Below are positions 1 to 8,596 of a DNA stretch of 38,348 nucleotides, piece after piece. The stretch spans positions 1 through 38,348 of the forward strand of contig CAIPKZ010000022.1 of the NCBI GenBank assembly GCA_903865775.1, read 5' to 3'. This DNA comes from an uncultured Prolixibacteraceae bacterium. GTDB lineage: Bacteria; Bacteroidota; Bacteroidia; Bacteroidales; Prolixibacteraceae. How positions within the stretch are numbered: position 1 is the first letter of the stretch; every line of letters begins with the position of its first letter. Position numbers and translations under genes: made by a program. The notes under the pieces are model-generated. The model made no database searches and was not told the DNA's origin. It worked only from the letters and a program-made list of their open reading frames with translations.

Positions 1-356
1 ATCTTACTTTTGTTCTGAAAGACAATGACGGCACTTTAAACGGCGGTGTTGATTCTTCAAAAGTTGTATTCACAGTTAACGTGGAGTATCCGGTTGGCAT
101 TGACGAACAGAACCAGAGTGGAATCAGTTTATATCCAAACCCGGCAAACGATTATGTGATTGTGAAACTGAATAACGAGGATGTTCAAAGCATTGTTGTT
201 ACTGACGTGAACGGTAAAATTGTTTTGCAACAACCGGTGGTGGCTGAAAACAACGAATGCAAACTGCAAGTTGCAAAGCTTCCTTCCGGAGTATATTTTG
301 TGACCGTTAACCAGTTCAGACAAAGCAATACAATTCGATTTATTCATCGAAAATAA
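1..356 (+). CDS. C-terminal end of a T9SS-exported protein (5' end outside window)
   Basis: The reading frame is open from the first bases of the window (first full codon at position 3) to the TAA ending at 356, so only the last ~118 residues are seen. The first part (LKDNDGTLNGGVDSS, then a beta-rich stretch) resembles the edge of an Ig/cadherin-like beta-sandwich repeat. The last ~75 residues form a type A T9SS sorting domain: the ISLYPNP opening, a V-T-D-V-N-G-K motif, LPSGVYFV near the end and a basic final tail. Such domains carry the protein across the outer membrane and are usually removed as it is attached to the surface or released. The catalytic or binding part lies upstream of the window, so its function cannot be named. 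A strong terminator follows directly. Confidence 0.85.
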   Translation, partial: LTFVLKDNDGTLNGGVDSSKVVFTVNVEYPVGIDEQNQSGISLYPNPANDYVIVKLNNEDVQSIVVTDVNGKIVLQQPVVAENNECKLQVAKLPSGVYFVTVNQFRQSNTIRFIHRK

Positions 357-379
357 AATTCCTGTTTAAAGAGTAAAAG

Positions 380-413
380 AAGCCGGCTTATTCTTAATTT
401 GAGCCGGCTTTTT
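380..413 (+). terminator. Rho-independent terminator after the first gene
   Basis: A 9-bp perfect stem (AAGCCGGCT at 380-388 pairing with AGCCGGCTT at 402-410) with a 13-nt loop is followed by a T run (409-413). It lies 24 nt after the stop of the T9SS protein and separates it from the following carbohydrate cluster. Confidence 0.85.
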
Positions 414-433
414 ATAATAATCTATTAATCGTT

Positions 434-463
434 TTTGAACCAGGCAAATTGTTGCTAATATTG
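434..463 (+). promoter_or_regulatory. Possible Bacteroidota-type promoter for the carbohydrate cluster
   Basis: TTTG at 434-437 and TAATATTG at 456-463, 18 nt apart, resemble the Bacteroidota -33 TTTG / -7 TAnnTTTG promoter with one mismatch in the -7 box. The rest of the ~300-nt gap from 357 to 658 holds the terminator and a possible 18-codon leader at 488-544 beginning MRRHLTFFYF. That leader looks like the start of a signal peptide but stops at once, and no function is claimed for it. The promoter is a consensus match only. Confidence 0.35.
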
Positions 464-658
464 AACCTAAACCAACTAAACTATCTGATGAGGCGCCATC
501 TCACCTTTTTTTATTTTTCCTTAATTCTTTTTCCTCAAGGGTAAAAGCGCAGACCAATTACCACAAAGGTTCTGGAAGTAAAACGATATTATTTTCCATT
601 TCAGATAAAATAATTTAGCAATCTATGGAAACAAACTAAAACATAATCCTACCTAAAA

Positions 659-2092
659 ATGAAATCTATATTTACTTTTTGTTTGATCCTTTTTGCAGCC
701 AGTGTTTTTTCACAGGTCACTGCCTGGCAGGGTCCTGAAGGCTTTGCTTCCGGCAAATATTACCAGGTAAAAGTTAACGGAACTGCTGTTCCGGTTTATG
801 ACACGCCCATTGCCTCGTATGCCGTTTTTGACTTTCAGGGCGAAGTAAATGTTGAGGTAAATACGATGTACGACGTTCGCTGGGTCGATATCCGGCCATT
901 GCGGACAGGCTTGAAACCTGAATACACAGGCGATAATTCGTTCAGCTTTAAACTGATTAAGCCGGAAAACCTCAGTTTGGAATTAAACGGTCGTATCCGT
1001 CAGCAGCCATTATTTATTTTCGCCGGAAAACCTGAAACCGACCGCCCGTCGAAGTCGGATAAGAATGTAATCTGGTTCGATGGCGGAAAACTGTACAAAG
1101 ATGTGAAACTCGAATTGCAGGATAATCAAACGGTTTACATTGAAGGTGGTGCTGTTGTTCAGGGATATATTTTTGCCAAAGGGAAAAAGAATATCCGTAT
1201 TTGCGGACGCGGAATATTGGATGGTTCATTGAATAAAACCGATCCAGGCTGCAACAACCGGTTCATAGATTTGCGCGACTGTGAGAACATTTCGATTGAA
1301 GATATAAATCTCCATAATGCAACTACCTGGCAGGTGGCGCTTTTCCATTGCAACAATGCCAGGATATCAGGAATTCATATCGTTAGCGAAAGTGGCAGCG
1401 ACGATGGCATGGATATTTGCCGCTGTACCAATGTCGTCATCGACGGGGTTTTCGCCCATACCAAAGACGATTGCATTGCCATCAAGTCTCAGGGCGATTA
1501 TCCGGCTACCGATCCAACCGAAAACATTCTGGTCAAAAACTGTGTGTTCTGGAATTCCATTTGGGGAAATGCCATCGAGATTGGTTTTGAATTGTATTCA
1601 GCCGAAGTCAAAAACATCCGTTTTGAAAATATTGATGTCATTCATGTGGAAGATGGCGCTACCTTCAGTATTCACAATGCCGGACAGGCACATGTGCACG
1701 ATGTGGTATTCGAGAATATCCGTGTGGAAGACAGCCGTCAGAAACTATTCGATGCAGCAATTTTCTATTCTCAATGGGGACCCGATGGCAACCGCGATCC
1801 CGAGTTTACAAAGAAATATTATCTTCATGGTGCCTGGGACGGAGTTCAAAGAATTCCTGAAGGAACAGAAGAATATCACAGTAAATTTAGGGGAACTGTG
1901 AGCAATATTCTGTTTAAAGATATTCAGGTTGTTGGTGGTTTGATGCCCTTCTCCGTGTTTCATGGATTTGATGCCACGAAGAATGTTTCAGGAATACGGA
2001 TTGAAAACCTGACTTATATGGGCAATAAACTGATTGATGTAGAAAGTGCCAAAATCAGGCAGCAGAATACAAAAGGACTCCTGATAAAATAG
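659..2092 (+). CDS. Secreted GH28-like right-handed beta-helix glycoside hydrolase
   Basis: 477 residues. A signal peptide (hydrophobic core ~4-17, cleavage near FSQ) is followed by a short beta-sandwich-like N-terminal region and then a parallel beta-helix (~150-470) of the pectin-lyase/GH28 fold. The GH28 acid pattern is visible: SDDGMD around D249, then DD at 270-271, a 21-residue gap as in polygalacturonases. The usual GHG histidine is not seen; the matching stretch reads WGNAIEIG (302-309). Rhamnogalacturonan-type GH28 members also depart from GHG, so cleavage of a rhamnogalacturonan-like polymer is the best guess from the rhamnosidase and RhaD nearby. The gene begins a tight cluster, with only 4 nt before the next gene. 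A GH49-like or other beta-helix specificity cannot be excluded. Confidence 0.8.
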   Translation: MKSIFTFCLILFAASVFSQVTAWQGPEGFASGKYYQVKVNGTAVPVYDTPIASYAVFDFQGEVNVEVNTMYDVRWVDIRPLRTGLKPEYTGDNSFSFKLIKPENLSLELNGRIRQQPLFIFAGKPETDRPSKSDKNVIWFDGGKLYKDVKLELQDNQTVYIEGGAVVQGYIFAKGKKNIRICGRGILDGSLNKTDPGCNNRFIDLRDCENISIEDINLHNATTWQVALFHCNNARISGIHIVSESGSDDGMDICRCTNVVIDGVFAHTKDDCIAIKSQGDYPATDPTENILVKNCVFWNSIWGNAIEIGFELYSAEVKNIRFENIDVIHVEDGATFSIHNAGQAHVHDVVFENIRVEDSRQKLFDAAIFYSQWGPDGNRDPEFTKKYYLHGAWDGVQRIPEGTEEYHSKFRGTVSNILFKDIQVVGGLMPFSVFHGFDATKNVSGIRIENLTYMGNKLIDVESAKIRQQNTKGLLIK

Positions 2093-2096
2093 AAAG

Positions 2097-3446
2097 ATGC
2101 TAAAAATGAAGAAGTATAATGTGTTTTACCTGGCCATTTTGGTTATGTTTTCAATCGCTGAAAATGCTCAGGCACAAGTTACAAGGCCAACCTCCAATAC
2201 TGGAACCGGATTTTTTGTTCTGGACGGTAAGTTATACGATGCCAGTGGAAATGAATTTATTCCAATCGGCGCAAATACCGCAGTCTTTTGGCAATCCGAA
2301 GCGATGGGCATGAAGTCTTTCCCGGATATCAAAAAAGCAGGATCCAATTGTGTTCGAATTATTTCGGTAACCAACAATTCGGCCAACAGTTGGTCGTGGC
2401 AAAGCAATTTTACCAAGCAAAAAGCTTGTGTCAAAGCGAGTGTCGATAATAAACTCATTCCTATTCTTGAGTTTCACGATGTGACTTGTGGCAACGGCTA
2501 CGAAACCGATACCGAAGGTAAAAACCTGAAGAAATGTGTGGATTACTGGTGCACTCCGAATTTGGTATCGCTTTGTAAGCAATACGAAAAGTACCTGATC
2601 GTGAATGTGGCCAACGAATGGGGACCCACCAATGTTGGCTTCCGTGATGGGTACAAAAAAGCCATAACTGCCATGCGAACAGCTGGGATTAAAAACACTA
2701 TTTTAATTGATGCAGGAGGGTGTGGCCAAAATCCGGGTACGCTAATAAATTATGCACAAGAACTGATTGATTTTGACCCTGAAAAAAATATTCTTTTTGC
2801 CATTCATTTTTACGGAAACTGGATGACCAAAGAAAAAAGCAAGCAAAGCTGGCAGTATTACGTAGAGGATTATCTCCAACTATTTAAAACCAAGAAATTG
2901 CCGGTTATTGTCGGTGAATTCGGATGGACTGGCGCACCCGATAATTTCACACTTTACGATCCGCAAAAGATCATTTCGGAATGTAACAAACAGGGAATTG
3001 GCTGGTTATTCTGGGCATGGAACAGCAATCCGACTGAAACATACTACGATATTGTAGCCGACTATTCCAAAGGCTATTCAACCGAAGCCGATTTAACTGC
3101 ACATGGACAAAAAATAGTGCAGCAATTTAAAGAAAATGCCAAAGAGGCAAGCTCGTTTCTGCCTACCTCAGCTTTTTTGCCCAAATCGGAATTGAATCGG
3201 TCGATATTATTATATCCTAATCCGTTGACATCAAGTGAACTGAAAATAGAGTATCGAAATATGGAAAGGAAAGAATTTACCCAGATTCAAGTCAAAAATA
3301 TTTTTGGCCAGACGGTTAAAAATATTCAACCAAGTGAAGCAATGCCAAGCCAACTTTTGCTGGATGGCATTGCTTCAGGAACCTATTTTCTATACTTCAG
3401 AAACGCTGAAACAAGCTATACCAGTAAATTACTGATACGAAATTGA
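2097..3446 (+). CDS. GH5-family endoglycanase (cellulase/mannanase type) with T9SS domain
   Basis: 449 residues. After a signal peptide (cleavage near AQA/QVT, ~27) comes a GH5 (beta/alpha)8 barrel. The acid/base glutamate is E164 in VANEWGP and the nucleophile E264 in VIVGEFGW; these are the two clan GH-A catalytic acids about 100 residues apart. The last ~80 residues are a T9SS type A sorting domain (ILLYPNP, later GTYFLYF), so the enzyme is probably on the cell surface or secreted. Family members cut beta-1,4-mannan or glucan; the true substrate cannot be read from the sequence. It starts 4 nt after the GH28-like gene and ends 1 nt before rhaD, so co-transcription is very likely. A second in-frame ATG at 2106 (MKKYNV) is an equally plausible start. 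Confidence 0.85.
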   Translation: MLKMKKYNVFYLAILVMFSIAENAQAQVTRPTSNTGTGFFVLDGKLYDASGNEFIPIGANTAVFWQSEAMGMKSFPDIKKAGSNCVRIISVTNNSANSWSWQSNFTKQKACVKASVDNKLIPILEFHDVTCGNGYETDTEGKNLKKCVDYWCTPNLVSLCKQYEKYLIVNVANEWGPTNVGFRDGYKKAITAMRTAGIKNTILIDAGGCGQNPGTLINYAQELIDFDPEKNILFAIHFYGNWMTKEKSKQSWQYYVEDYLQLFKTKKLPVIVGEFGWTGAPDNFTLYDPQKIISECNKQGIGWLFWAWNSNPTETYYDIVADYSKGYSTEADLTAHGQKIVQQFKENAKEASSFLPTSAFLPKSELNRSILLYPNPLTSSELKIEYRNMERKEFTQIQVKNIFGQTVKNIQPSEAMPSQLLLDGIASGTYFLYFRNAETSYTSKLLIRN

Positions 3447-3447
3447 C

Positions 3448-4254
3448 ATGCAAAAACTAATTGACGAGATCAAAAAAACAAGTGGCGACATGGCTCGCCG
3501 GGGCTGGGCCGAGTCGAACGGAGGAAACATCAGCCTTCGGTTAAACCCGGAAAATTTTCAGTATTTCAATGATTTTCAGCCGAAGTCGGATTGGAATAAA
3601 CTGCCAATGACTATGCCCGAAATTGCAGGTGAACGTTTTTTGGTTACCGGAACCGGACGATTTTTGCGCAACATCGAGGTTTTTCCTGAAAAAAATATCG
3701 GGATCATTGAAATAGACACAAAAGGTGAAGCCTGGCAATTACTTTGGGGCTACGAACCGGTTGGGGCGCCAACTTCCGAACTTCCGTCTCATTTGCTGTC
3801 GCATTGCCGCATCAAGGAAAAAACGAATAACCAATCGTTTGCGTTTATTCATACGCACCCAAACAGCGTAATTGCCCTAACCTATGCTGTGGCCAATCTG
3901 GACACCAAAAGCCTGAGCAAACTGCTTTGGCAAAGTCATGCCGAGTGCGTGGTGGTATTTCCACAGGGTATCGAATTTTTGCCTTGGGTAATGGCCGGAA
4001 GCATGGATTTAGGAAGAGCAACGGCCGATGCTATGTCGCGCCGGAACCTCGCGGTCTGGCAGTTCCACGGCATTTGCGGATGCGGTAGAAATCTTGACGA
4101 AGCTTTTGGCCGAATTGATGTAGATGAAAAAGCCTCTGAAATCTGTCTGCGCGTAATGGCTGCCGGAGGGGTTCAGCAAACCCTGAGCGATGCTCAGCTT
4201 CGTGCAATTGCCGCCAACTTTAATTGCCCGTTGGATGAATCTCTTTTTGATTGA
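3448..4254 (+). CDS. rhaD: Rhamnulose-1-phosphate aldolase
   Basis: 268 residues, close to the ~274 of E. coli RhaD, with no signal peptide, so cytoplasmic. It is a class II (zinc) aldolase that splits L-rhamnulose 1-phosphate into dihydroxyacetone phosphate and L-lactaldehyde. The active-site pattern matches RhaD: SNGGNISLR (23-31) for phosphate binding, E111 as catalytic acid/base, zinc ligands H135 and H137 in IHTHP, and H207 in QFHGICGCG. The gene lies between secreted hydrolases and starts 1 nt after the GH5 stop, linking uptake of released rhamnose to its catabolism. The isomerase and kinase (rhaA, rhaB) are not in the window. Confidence 0.93.
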   Translation: MQKLIDEIKKTSGDMARRGWAESNGGNISLRLNPENFQYFNDFQPKSDWNKLPMTMPEIAGERFLVTGTGRFLRNIEVFPEKNIGIIEIDTKGEAWQLLWGYEPVGAPTSELPSHLLSHCRIKEKTNNQSFAFIHTHPNSVIALTYAVANLDTKSLSKLLWQSHAECVVVFPQGIEFLPWVMAGSMDLGRATADAMSRRNLAVWQFHGICGCGRNLDEAFGRIDVDEKASEICLRVMAAGGVQQTLSDAQLRAIAANFNCPLDESLFD

Positions 4255-4297
4255 ATTTTATCCTTAACATGATTTTTTTCTCTAAGACAAACTAACC

Positions 4298-7066
4298 ATG
4301 AAACTGAAAATCTCTATAATTACAGCCTTTCTAATCCTTTCCAACTTCGCTTTTGGGCAAAACCTTCAAATTGCACATCTGAAAACCGACCGCCAATCAA
4401 CTCCACTCGGATTTGATAATCCTACTCCGGAGTTTAGCTGGATTTTGCAATCCGAAGAACGGGGAGCTGTCCAAACTGCCTTCGAAATATTGGTTAGCGA
4501 TGATCTGGAAAAGCTGGATGCCGGAAACTGCTGGCAATCGGATAAAATTCAGGGCAACAATACATTCGGAATTCGTTACGCCGGGAAACCCTTGAAATCG
4601 TTTACCCGCTATTTCTGGAAAGTCAGGGTCTGGAATCAAAAAGAAGAAGTTTCGGAATGGAGCTCGCCATCATGGTTCGAAACCAGCATGATGAAACCAA
4701 CGGATTGGAAAGCTCAATGGATTTCAGATCAACGGTCTCTCCCTTTAAAAGACGAAGATTTTTACAAGGAAACGCCCAATCCGTTGCTCCGGAAGGAAAT
4801 CAAACTGAAGAAAGAAGTGAAATCGGCCCGATTGTATATTGCAGGACTGGGATATTCCATTGCCTACATCAACGGTCAACGCGTGGGGAATCATATGCTT
4901 GATATGCCATGGACCCAATTTGCCAAACAAGTTACTTACAATACTTTCGATGTTACTTCGCTGCTCCGGAAAGGTGAAAACGCGATTGGAGTGATGCTCG
5001 GAAACGGATGGTACAATCCAATGCCCATCCGGATGTTTCAACGATTTAATTTCAGGGAAGCACTAACAGTTGGCAAACCCTGTCTGAAAGCACAACTGAA
5101 AATCACTTATGCTGATGGCTCTTCGGAGATGATCGGAACTAACGAAAGCTGGAAATCAGGTGATGGCCCGATCCTGAAAAACAGCGTTTACCTCGGCGAA
5201 TTGTACGATGCCCGCCTAGAGCAAAAAGGCTGGACTGAGGCAGGTTTTGATGACCGTAAATGGAAAATGGCAAAATCGGAAGTTGGTCCGATAGGCCAGT
5301 TGATTGCCCGGTATATGCCGCCGGTACGTGCAACCAAAATCCTGATACCGGTAAAATTGACCGAACCAAAACCGGGAGTTTACCTCTTCGATTTCGGACA
5401 GAATTTTGCCGGAGTTACACGACTGAAAGTGAAAGGAGCTGCAGGTACAACGGTTTCGATGCGGAGCGGCGAGGATATTCACGCTGATGGTTCACTCAAT
5501 TACCTGACTGTGATTGCCGGACAACTCAAGGCCAAATGGAATCTGAAGGGAGGCGCTGGATGCCCTGATAATCCGATGATGGTGAATACTTATATTCTGA
5601 AAGGTACTGGCGATGAGATTTTTACTCCTGAATTTACATTCTCAAGTTTCAGATATGTGGAAGTGACTGGTTTTCCCGGAAAACCTGATCTGAATTCGAT
5701 TGAAGGATTGCGCATGAATACCGATCTTCAGGAAACCGGAAGTTTTGAGTGTTCGAACGAACTGTTTAACCGGATTCAGGAAATGGCCAAATGGACTTTC
5801 CTGAGCAATGTTTTCAGCGTTCAAAGCGATTGTCCGGCGCGCGAAAAATTAGGATACGGTGCCGATATGGTTGCAACTGCAGAGGCTTTCAGTTACAATT
5901 TCGATATGAGCGGATTCTACCGCAAAGTGGTTCAGGATTTTGCCAACGATGTGCGGCCAAATGGTGGAATGCCTGAAGTTGCGCCCAATGTGGGAATCAA
6001 TGATTCAGGAATGGGAGGCGAAACGGGTTCTCCGGGTTGGCAGCTTGCTTTTCCTTTCGGACTGAAAGTACTGCATGATTACTACGGAGATTTGACTACG
6101 GCAGAAAAGAACTATACCATCTTAAAAAAACAGGTTGATTTTATGCATTCTGTAACGCCCGATCATATCGTCCCCAATGATATTGGTGATCACGAAAGCA
6201 TTGATAAAAAGCCAATCGCACTTTCGGCAACTGCATTTTATTACCATCATGTGATTATTCTGGCTGAATTTGCATTGCTTTTAAACAAAAAGGATGATGC
6301 AGTCACCTACCAGAAACTGGCAGATGAAATCAAAGCAGCCTTTGTAAAAACCTTTCTGAAATGCGGAACCGGAATTTTTGATTCGGGAACTCAGGCGGCA
6401 CAATTGATATCGTTTTACTACAATCTGGTTCCTGAAAATGAAAAATCTGCCGCAATAGACCACCTTCTATCTGAAATTTATAACCGGCATAAAGGACATT
6501 TGTCGACCGGTATTTATGGTACCAAGTTCATGTTCGATGTCTTCCGTCAGGAAAACCGAAACGAAGTCGCTTATACCATTGCCAACCAGCGGACTTTTCC
6601 CGGATGGGGAAATATGCTGGCAAATGGCGCTACCACACTATACGAATGCTGGCAATATCCCGATACGGTCTGTTCACAAAACCATCCGATGTTCGGTTCT
6701 ATTTCTGAATGGTACTACAAATCGCTGCTTGGAATTAATTCCAAAGCACCCGGATTTGCCCGGTTTGACATTAAACCTCAGCCTGCCGGAGACCTGACAT
6801 GGGCCAAAGGACATTTCGACGCAGTGGTTGGTCGAATTTCGAGTGATTGGAAGATTGAAGGAACACGGTTTTTCCTGAAAGTGACCGTTCCGGCAAATAC
6901 ACAGGCAACCATTTACGTACCTTCATTATCCAAAAAACCAGTTCTCGAAGGAGATCAGTTAGCAAAAAAATCTTCGGGATTGAAGTTCGTTGAATACCGG
7001 GATGGTTATGCTGTATTCGAAGCCGGAGGTGGCAACTATTCCTTTGAATCGAAATATCAGAAGTAA
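4298..7066 (+). CDS. GH78 alpha-L-rhamnosidase, exported
   Basis: 922 residues with a signal peptide ending near FAFGQ (~21). The order is that of GH78: N-terminal fibronectin-like domain (~25-130), beta-sandwich carbohydrate-binding region (~135-330), a further beta domain, the (alpha/alpha)6 catalytic barrel (~480-830) and a C-terminal beta domain. Catalytic acids appear in family context: D511, E516 and D523 in DCPARE...GAD, with the same 5 and 12 spacing as D567/E572/D579 of Bacillus RhaB, and E804 in SISEWYY as the second carboxylate. It removes terminal alpha-L-rhamnose, probably from pectin side chains or rhamnogalacturonan oligomers in the periplasm. It lies 43 nt after rhaD, which would use its product. 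Confidence 0.92.
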   Translation: MKLKISIITAFLILSNFAFGQNLQIAHLKTDRQSTPLGFDNPTPEFSWILQSEERGAVQTAFEILVSDDLEKLDAGNCWQSDKIQGNNTFGIRYAGKPLKSFTRYFWKVRVWNQKEEVSEWSSPSWFETSMMKPTDWKAQWISDQRSLPLKDEDFYKETPNPLLRKEIKLKKEVKSARLYIAGLGYSIAYINGQRVGNHMLDMPWTQFAKQVTYNTFDVTSLLRKGENAIGVMLGNGWYNPMPIRMFQRFNFREALTVGKPCLKAQLKITYADGSSEMIGTNESWKSGDGPILKNSVYLGELYDARLEQKGWTEAGFDDRKWKMAKSEVGPIGQLIARYMPPVRATKILIPVKLTEPKPGVYLFDFGQNFAGVTRLKVKGAAGTTVSMRSGEDIHADGSLNYLTVIAGQLKAKWNLKGGAGCPDNPMMVNTYILKGTGDEIFTPEFTFSSFRYVEVTGFPGKPDLNSIEGLRMNTDLQETGSFECSNELFNRIQEMAKWTFLSNVFSVQSDCPAREKLGYGADMVATAEAFSYNFDMSGFYRKVVQDFANDVRPNGGMPEVAPNVGINDSGMGGETGSPGWQLAFPFGLKVLHDYYGDLTTAEKNYTILKKQVDFMHSVTPDHIVPNDIGDHESIDKKPIALSATAFYYHHVIILAEFALLLNKKDDAVTYQKLADEIKAAFVKTFLKCGTGIFDSGTQAAQLISFYYNLVPENEKSAAIDHLLSEIYNRHKGHLSTGIYGTKFMFDVFRQENRNEVAYTIANQRTFPGWGNMLANGATTLYECWQYPDTVCSQNHPMFGSISEWYYKSLLGINSKAPGFARFDIKPQPAGDLTWAKGHFDAVVGRISSDWKIEGTRFFLKVTVPANTQATIYVPSLSKKPVLEGDQLAKKSSGLKFVEYRDGYAVFEAGGGNYSFESKYQK

Positions 7067-7114
7067 GTATTAAAATCGTATTTTTACTGTAGAAATTTAT
7101 AATCCTAACCAACT

Positions 7115-7981
7115 ATGAGAAACCAATTTTATTCCATGTTGACCGTGTGTCTTTTTATTCCGGCAATTCTTTTTGCCCAAGGCAGCAAAGTTTCCGACAA
7201 CCTGTCGATGCCAAGTAAAATCCTGAAAATGGACCGAAAATTTGCAGTTTACCTTCCTGCTGACTATGAAACTTCCGGCCGAAGTTATCCGGTTTTATAT
7301 CTTCTCCACGGAGCGGGCGACAACCAGACCGGCTGGGTTCAGTTTGGCGAAGTAAAATTGATTGCCGACAAAGCCATTGCCGAAGGAAAATGCACCGCCA
7401 TGATCATCGTCATGCCTGATGCAGATACCGGCCAACGTGGCTATTTCAACAGTCCGAAAGGCGACTGGAATTACGAAGACTTTTTCTTTCAGGAATTTAT
7501 ACCAACCATTGAAAAGGCATACCGTATCCGTGCTGATAAAAGATACCGCGCCATTGCCGGATTATCGATGGGTGGTGGCGGAACTTTCATGTATGCACTG
7601 CATCATCCGGAATTGTTCTCTTCAGCCTGTCCGTTGAGCGCCTATTGCGGTCCACTTTCTATTGAAGAACTTGCCCGTCCATGGGAAAAGCAACTTGATG
7701 GTCTTTCAGACGACCAAAAGCAAAAGTATTTTGCAAGGCACAGTGCATTGGAACTGATTAAAGCTATACCTGACGACCAGAAAAAGGCCGTTCGCTGGTA
7801 CATCGATTGCGGTGACGACGACTTCTTGTATGAAGGCAATTGTCTGGTTCATATCGCCATGCGCAAGAAAGATATACCTCATGAATTTCGTATCCGCGAC
7901 GGTGTCCACAGTTGGACCTATTGGCGCGAAGCTTTGCCAACCGTTTTGGAATTTGTATCTCAATCGTTTCATCAATATTAA
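7115..7981 (+). CDS. Exported esterase of the Esterase D / feruloyl esterase-like family
   Basis: 288 residues with a signal peptide (core ~8-20, ending LFAQ). It is an alpha/beta hydrolase of the putative esterase family (PF00756). The nucleophile is S151 in GLSMGGG, the oxyanion region is LLHGAGDN (63-70), the acid is one of D234-D236 in DCGDDDF, and the base is H265 in GVHSW. Relatives remove feruloyl or acetyl groups from plant cell-wall polysaccharides, or act on simple esters. In this cluster it plausibly deacylates pectic or hemicellulosic chains so that the glycosidases can act. It follows the rhamnosidase by 48 nt. Confidence 0.83.
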   Translation: MRNQFYSMLTVCLFIPAILFAQGSKVSDNLSMPSKILKMDRKFAVYLPADYETSGRSYPVLYLLHGAGDNQTGWVQFGEVKLIADKAIAEGKCTAMIIVMPDADTGQRGYFNSPKGDWNYEDFFFQEFIPTIEKAYRIRADKRYRAIAGLSMGGGGTFMYALHHPELFSSACPLSAYCGPLSIEELARPWEKQLDGLSDDQKQKYFARHSALELIKAIPDDQKKAVRWYIDCGDDDFLYEGNCLVHIAMRKKDIPHEFRIRDGVHSWTYWREALPTVLEFVSQSFHQY

Positions 7982-7992
7982 TCTGAGAAGAT

Positions 7993-8556
7993 ATGGCATT
8001 TCAGTTAAAAATTCAACTAAAAAACATAACCAAACCACCTGTTTGGCGTGAAGTTATAATTCCTGAAAAATACACTTTTCATCAACTTCATAAATTGATA
8101 CAGCTTGTTTTTGGATGGGACAATTCTCACCTGTATCAGTTTTCTCCGAATGGTTATGGATCAAACCCGACTATTGCAATTCCCTTAAAGGACGATTGGG
8201 AGCAACCGGACATGAATGCCCTTAAAACCGTACTAAACAATGTCCTCACTGCTGAGAAACAGACATTCACTTACATCTATGATTTTGGCGATGATTGGGT
8301 TCATCAAATTACAGTCGAAAAATTATTGACCGATGAATTTAAAAAACCAGTTTGCCTTGCAGGGAAAGGTGCATGTCCACCTGAAGATTGCGGTGGACCC
8401 TGGGGCTATGAAAATCTAAAAATTATACTGGCTGATCCCAATCATGAAGAACATCTGGACATGAAAGAATGGTTGGGATTGGAAGAAGATGGAGTCTGGG
8501 ATTCCAGCTATTTTGAACTTGATGAAATTAATCAAATGCTAAAGGGTTTTAAATAA
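7993..8556 (+). CDS. pRiA4b ORF-3-like family protein
   Basis: 187 residues, no signal peptide. The start (LKIQLKNITKPPVWREVIIP), the FHQLHKLIQLVFGWDNSHLY segment and the later FTYIYDFGDDWVH motif identify the plasmid pRiA4b ORF-3-like family (PF07929). Its members are widespread in bacteria and elements but have no clear biochemical role. C116 and C121 in GACPPEDCGG are a conserved feature, possibly structural or metal-binding. It begins 11 nt after the esterase with GAGAAG just upstream, so it is probably read through from the esterase. Its place inside a carbohydrate cluster is odd and gives no functional clue. Confidence 0.82.
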   Translation: MAFQLKIQLKNITKPPVWREVIIPEKYTFHQLHKLIQLVFGWDNSHLYQFSPNGYGSNPTIAIPLKDDWEQPDMNALKTVLNNVLTAEKQTFTYIYDFGDDWVHQITVEKLLTDEFKKPVCLAGKGACPPEDCGGPWGYENLKIILADPNHEEHLDMKEWLGLEEDGVWDSSYFELDEINQMLKGFK

Positions 8557-8596
8557 TTTAAACAACTAACACAAACATTTCTAACACATAATAATT

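Noticed and set aside
488-544. An 18-codon frame (MRRHLTFFYF...) before the GH28-like gene
   Set aside because: It resembles a signal peptide start but stops at once and nothing links it to a family; it could be chance in AT-rich sequence. Mentioned only in the promoter entry.
1317-1901. A 194-residue open frame inside the GH28-like gene
   Set aside because: It lies in another frame of a clear glycosidase gene and has no signal, motif or start context; it is a shadow frame.
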